64,000 nucleotides of DNA from Palaemon carinicauda. Taxonomy: Eukaryota; Arthropoda; Malacostraca; Decapoda; Palaemonidae. The notes beneath the pieces are model-generated. The model saw nothing but the letters and a program-made list of their open reading frames with translations. It was not told the DNA's origin and did no database searches. The first letter of the stretch is position 1, and every line of letters begins with the position of its first letter. Below, piece after piece: positions 60,214 to 64,000 of the stretch. The DNA lies in contig NC_090751.1 of assembly GCF_036898095.1 (NCBI RefSeq), positions 48,837,553-48,901,552 of the forward strand, read 5' to 3'. The position numbers and the translations under genes were made by a program.

Positions 60214-61352
60214 TAGGCTATATTATTTTCCTTATAAGATCGTTTTTAAATTAGGATGAAAGAAAGTCAAAAGAGCTGCAATGCTATCATAAAATTAAAA
60301 ACATACAAAATACAACTAGAATTTTAACATGAGTTATACCACACTAACAGAACGATACAATCTTTAGATTATTTAATGGGATTACACCATAATGTTATGT
60401 TGTGTACTTAAAAAAGTATCAAGAACTATGTAAAAAACAGTTTGCAATTATTCTTATTTTTGTTTTATTCAATATTCATTGGAAGAAGGCTCATTTATAC
60501 AATAATGTAAACAGTATGTATTGATCATGAAAAGACTGCTTACATACTAATGTATGTTGATGTATAAATGGCAAACTGGAAGAAAGCTTTATCTAGTATT
60601 TTTTGGGAGCTTTTTTTTAGGAGCTTTACCAATGAGTATGGTAGAGCTAAAAAACAAGTCTAGACTCTTTGGCCACCTAAGGAACTGGCTTTTTAGGCAG
60701 ACAAGAACCTGAGATTAAAATATTGGGTTTATTCTTAAAATCCTACACATTAATGGGATAACGATGTATCAGATATCCTAAAGGTATCAGTTAACTACTA
60801 AGGATTTAATAATCAATATTTTAATCAATTACCACAAGAAAATAAAAAGGGGTGGGGGTGATGATAAGGAGCTAGGGTTATGGAATAAAAATAATTAATT
60901 ACAAATAATAGAGAAGCAATTAGAAAGGCCACACTATTTTCATGATACAGTTCTTGAAAACTTTAATATGTTGTAGAGCATATCTGATAAGGATTATTAG
61001 TAAAGGACATTTATGACTCAAGAGTTAAATTCATGTATCACTATAACCTTAGAAAAGATAACTAGGTTGGTATCTGTAATATGCAGACAGTGATCTCTCA
61101 AAATTAATGAAAATACCTGCACTTACGGTACACTGTTCTTATCTTACAATAACTGAAGATAAAAGTTAACATTCAAATCTCAACAAAGATTTCTGAAAGA
61201 TCATGAAAGTTCCTTAAGTAAGTAGAATTCTTCAATTGCACAGCTATTCAGCCATTTTAATAGTAACTAAAATTACTGACACCAGCAAAATGATCATATG
61301 TATTCAATACTACAATTTTTTGCATAACGTGCATCTTCACTGAATCTTAATA

Positions 61353-63133
<1,781 letters not shown>

Positions 63134-63290
63134 CAGTCATACCTCTCTTCACGAAACACTCTGCTTACAAAATTTTTAAGCTGAGAAACGAAATGCGAAT
63201 ATTTTTATTACTCACTTTACGAAAAATATTTCATTTTAAGAAAGTTGATTTGCCAGCCAGGCTGATAATAAAATAGTCACCCTTCACAAA
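63134..63290. mobile_element. Single end of a Tigger-like transposon
   Basis: CAGTCATACCTCTCTTCACG preceded by TA (63132-63133), with repeated 'ACGAA' and 'TACAAAATTT' steps, resembles the ends of the elements at 14.2 and 38.4 kb. No matching opposite end was found, so it is a truncated end. Confidence 0.6.
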
Positions 63291-63394
63291 GAGTTGGAGA
63301 AAATATAGCTGTAGTCTATAATAGGGGTAACTATAATATTACAGTACATATGGAACTCTATATTTACTATATGTACAGTATTATCTGTATGTAT

Positions 63395-63470
63395 TGTTAT
63401 TTACCATATTAATTATGTTTTGTTATTTACCATATTAATTATGTTTTGTTATTTACCATATTAATTATTT
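63395..63470. repeat. 26-bp tandem repeat, three copies
   Basis: TGTTATTTACCATATTAATT plus ATGTTT starts at 63395, 63421 and 63447. The copies are identical apart from the last, which is truncated. Confidence 0.95.
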
Positions 63471-63549
63471 GATCTGCTATTCACTATTAATATTGAGAGT
63501 ACTTACCCTCGGGATACCCTGTATATCCTTTTCTGATATTAAAATCACG

Positions 63550-64000
63550 TTGGTATTATTTTGTATTTATTACTTCCCTCAGGTATTGTGTCAAGTTTGG
63601 GTCCTTATTCTCCGGCACAATTTCACTGGGCAGCACAGGTCTGAGCCCAGAAAAGAGATTTTGACGAAGAAAAAATCTATTTCTGGGCGAGAGACCTGTG
63701 CCGCCCAGTGAACCCGCCCTCACCTCCCTTCTTAGGCCCCAATCTTGGGTGCTATAGGGAGTGACGTCACTGGCGTGGGTTGGACTGTTGGTAGTAGACT
63801 GTGCTAGGTCTTGAACGGCTCCTCGATGTACAGGGATATTGAGAGGAGATATCTAAATGGTACGAGACCTCTGGTTGTGATTAATTATCACGCCCCAGTT
63901 AATTATACCGACACCTTATAGGTGAGCGAGCTGGGTTCAACCTAGCATTCCTAGACTATTTTTTCTCTGGTAAATTCATAGCAAGTTTTTACCTTAGAAA
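63550..64000 (+). mobile_element. 3' end of a fourth DIRS-like element (D)
   Basis: The palindrome at 63621-63712 and the sequence after it (GACACC..A.AGGTG, CATTCC, TTCTCTGGTA) match the 3' end of element A (9378-9790) in order and spacing. Upstream homology to A stops within ~70 bp of the palindrome and there is no recombinase or RT before it, so the element is 5'-truncated. The terminal repeat copy should lie just beyond 64000. Confidence 0.75.
63621..63712. repeat. Palindromic internal complementary region of DIRS D
   Basis: TTTCACTGGGCAGCACAGGT is answered by ACCTGTGCCGCCCAGTGAA, with GCCCAGAAA and TTTCTGGGC inside. The loop shares GATTTTGACGAA and AAAAATCTA with element A. Confidence 0.88.

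Larger units (their letters stand above)
58977..61352. other. AT-rich non-coding DNA, including the likely 3' untranslated region of the protease gene
   Basis: No gene was recognised. On the minus strand, downstream of the protease stop, AATAAA occurs at about 60733-60728 and again near 60465; either could be a polyadenylation signal, but nothing in the sequence chooses between them. Confidence 0.45.

Noticed and set aside
63395..63470. CRISPR-like array
   Set aside because: The 26-bp units are directly adjacent with no spacers, and the genome is eukaryotic.

Overview
This window is eukaryotic, repeat-dominated DNA. Its content points to an arthropod, most likely a decapod crustacean. The grounds are very long (TA)n, (GA)n and (TAA)n microsatellites, several DIRS-type tyrosine-recombinase retrotransposons, LINEs of a Jockey/Nimb-like and an RTE-like kind whose 3' ends resemble those I know from decapod genomes, Tigger/pogo-type DNA transposons with TA target duplications, and one spliced trypsin-type protease exon. 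The taxon is an inference; no host marker gene is present to fix it.

Layout. 1-5749: two near-identical ~2.8 kb DNA elements with 18-bp terminal inverted repeats, each with its own TA duplication, inserted 43 bp apart in what looks like an older ~93-bp tandem repeat. 5.9-9.8 kb: a decayed DIRS-like retroelement (A, + strand) whose 3' palindrome and terminal repeat survive. 10.9-13.5 kb: two LINE 3' ends on the minus strand and an unrecognised block. 14.2-15.7 kb: a Tigger-like element whose transposase is collapsed to its N- and C-terminal parts. 15.7-26.6 kb: mostly AT-rich non-coding DNA, holding a 1,389-bp TIR element at 20.4 kb. 26.6-29.5 kb: a dead but almost complete Jockey/Nimb-like LINE (minus). 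29.57-35.95 kb: the best-preserved DIRS element (B, +), with inverted terminal repeats, gag, RT/RNase H, a methyltransferase-like region, tyrosine recombinase and an internal complementary region. 38.36-40.78 kb: a Tigger-like transposon with a broken transposase (minus). 44.69-50.5 kb: a third DIRS element (C, minus). 51.5-53.7 kb: three LINE 3' ends in tandem, the middle one a recombinant. 54.3-54.7 kb: a LINE reverse-transcriptase scrap. 55.0-58.4 kb: an RTE-like LINE broken by only one frameshift and one stop. 58.4-59.0 kb: a ~600-bp TA microsatellite. 61.35-61.52 kb: the last exon of a trypsin-like serine protease (minus), the only host gene I can support. 63.1-64.0 kb: a Tigger-like end and the 3' end of a fourth DIRS element (D).

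How the parts relate. There are no operons or cooperating host genes. Each retroelement carries its own machinery. DIRS A, C and D share one 3'-end design: a ~90-bp palindrome followed, about 320-355 bp later, by an inverted copy of one arm. B is a separate lineage with its own version. This layout fits the circular-intermediate, recombinase-mediated life cycle known for DIRS elements. No wholly new system was found. The most informative items are the DIRS 3'-end architectures, the recombinant LINE array, the twin TIR elements and the protease exon.
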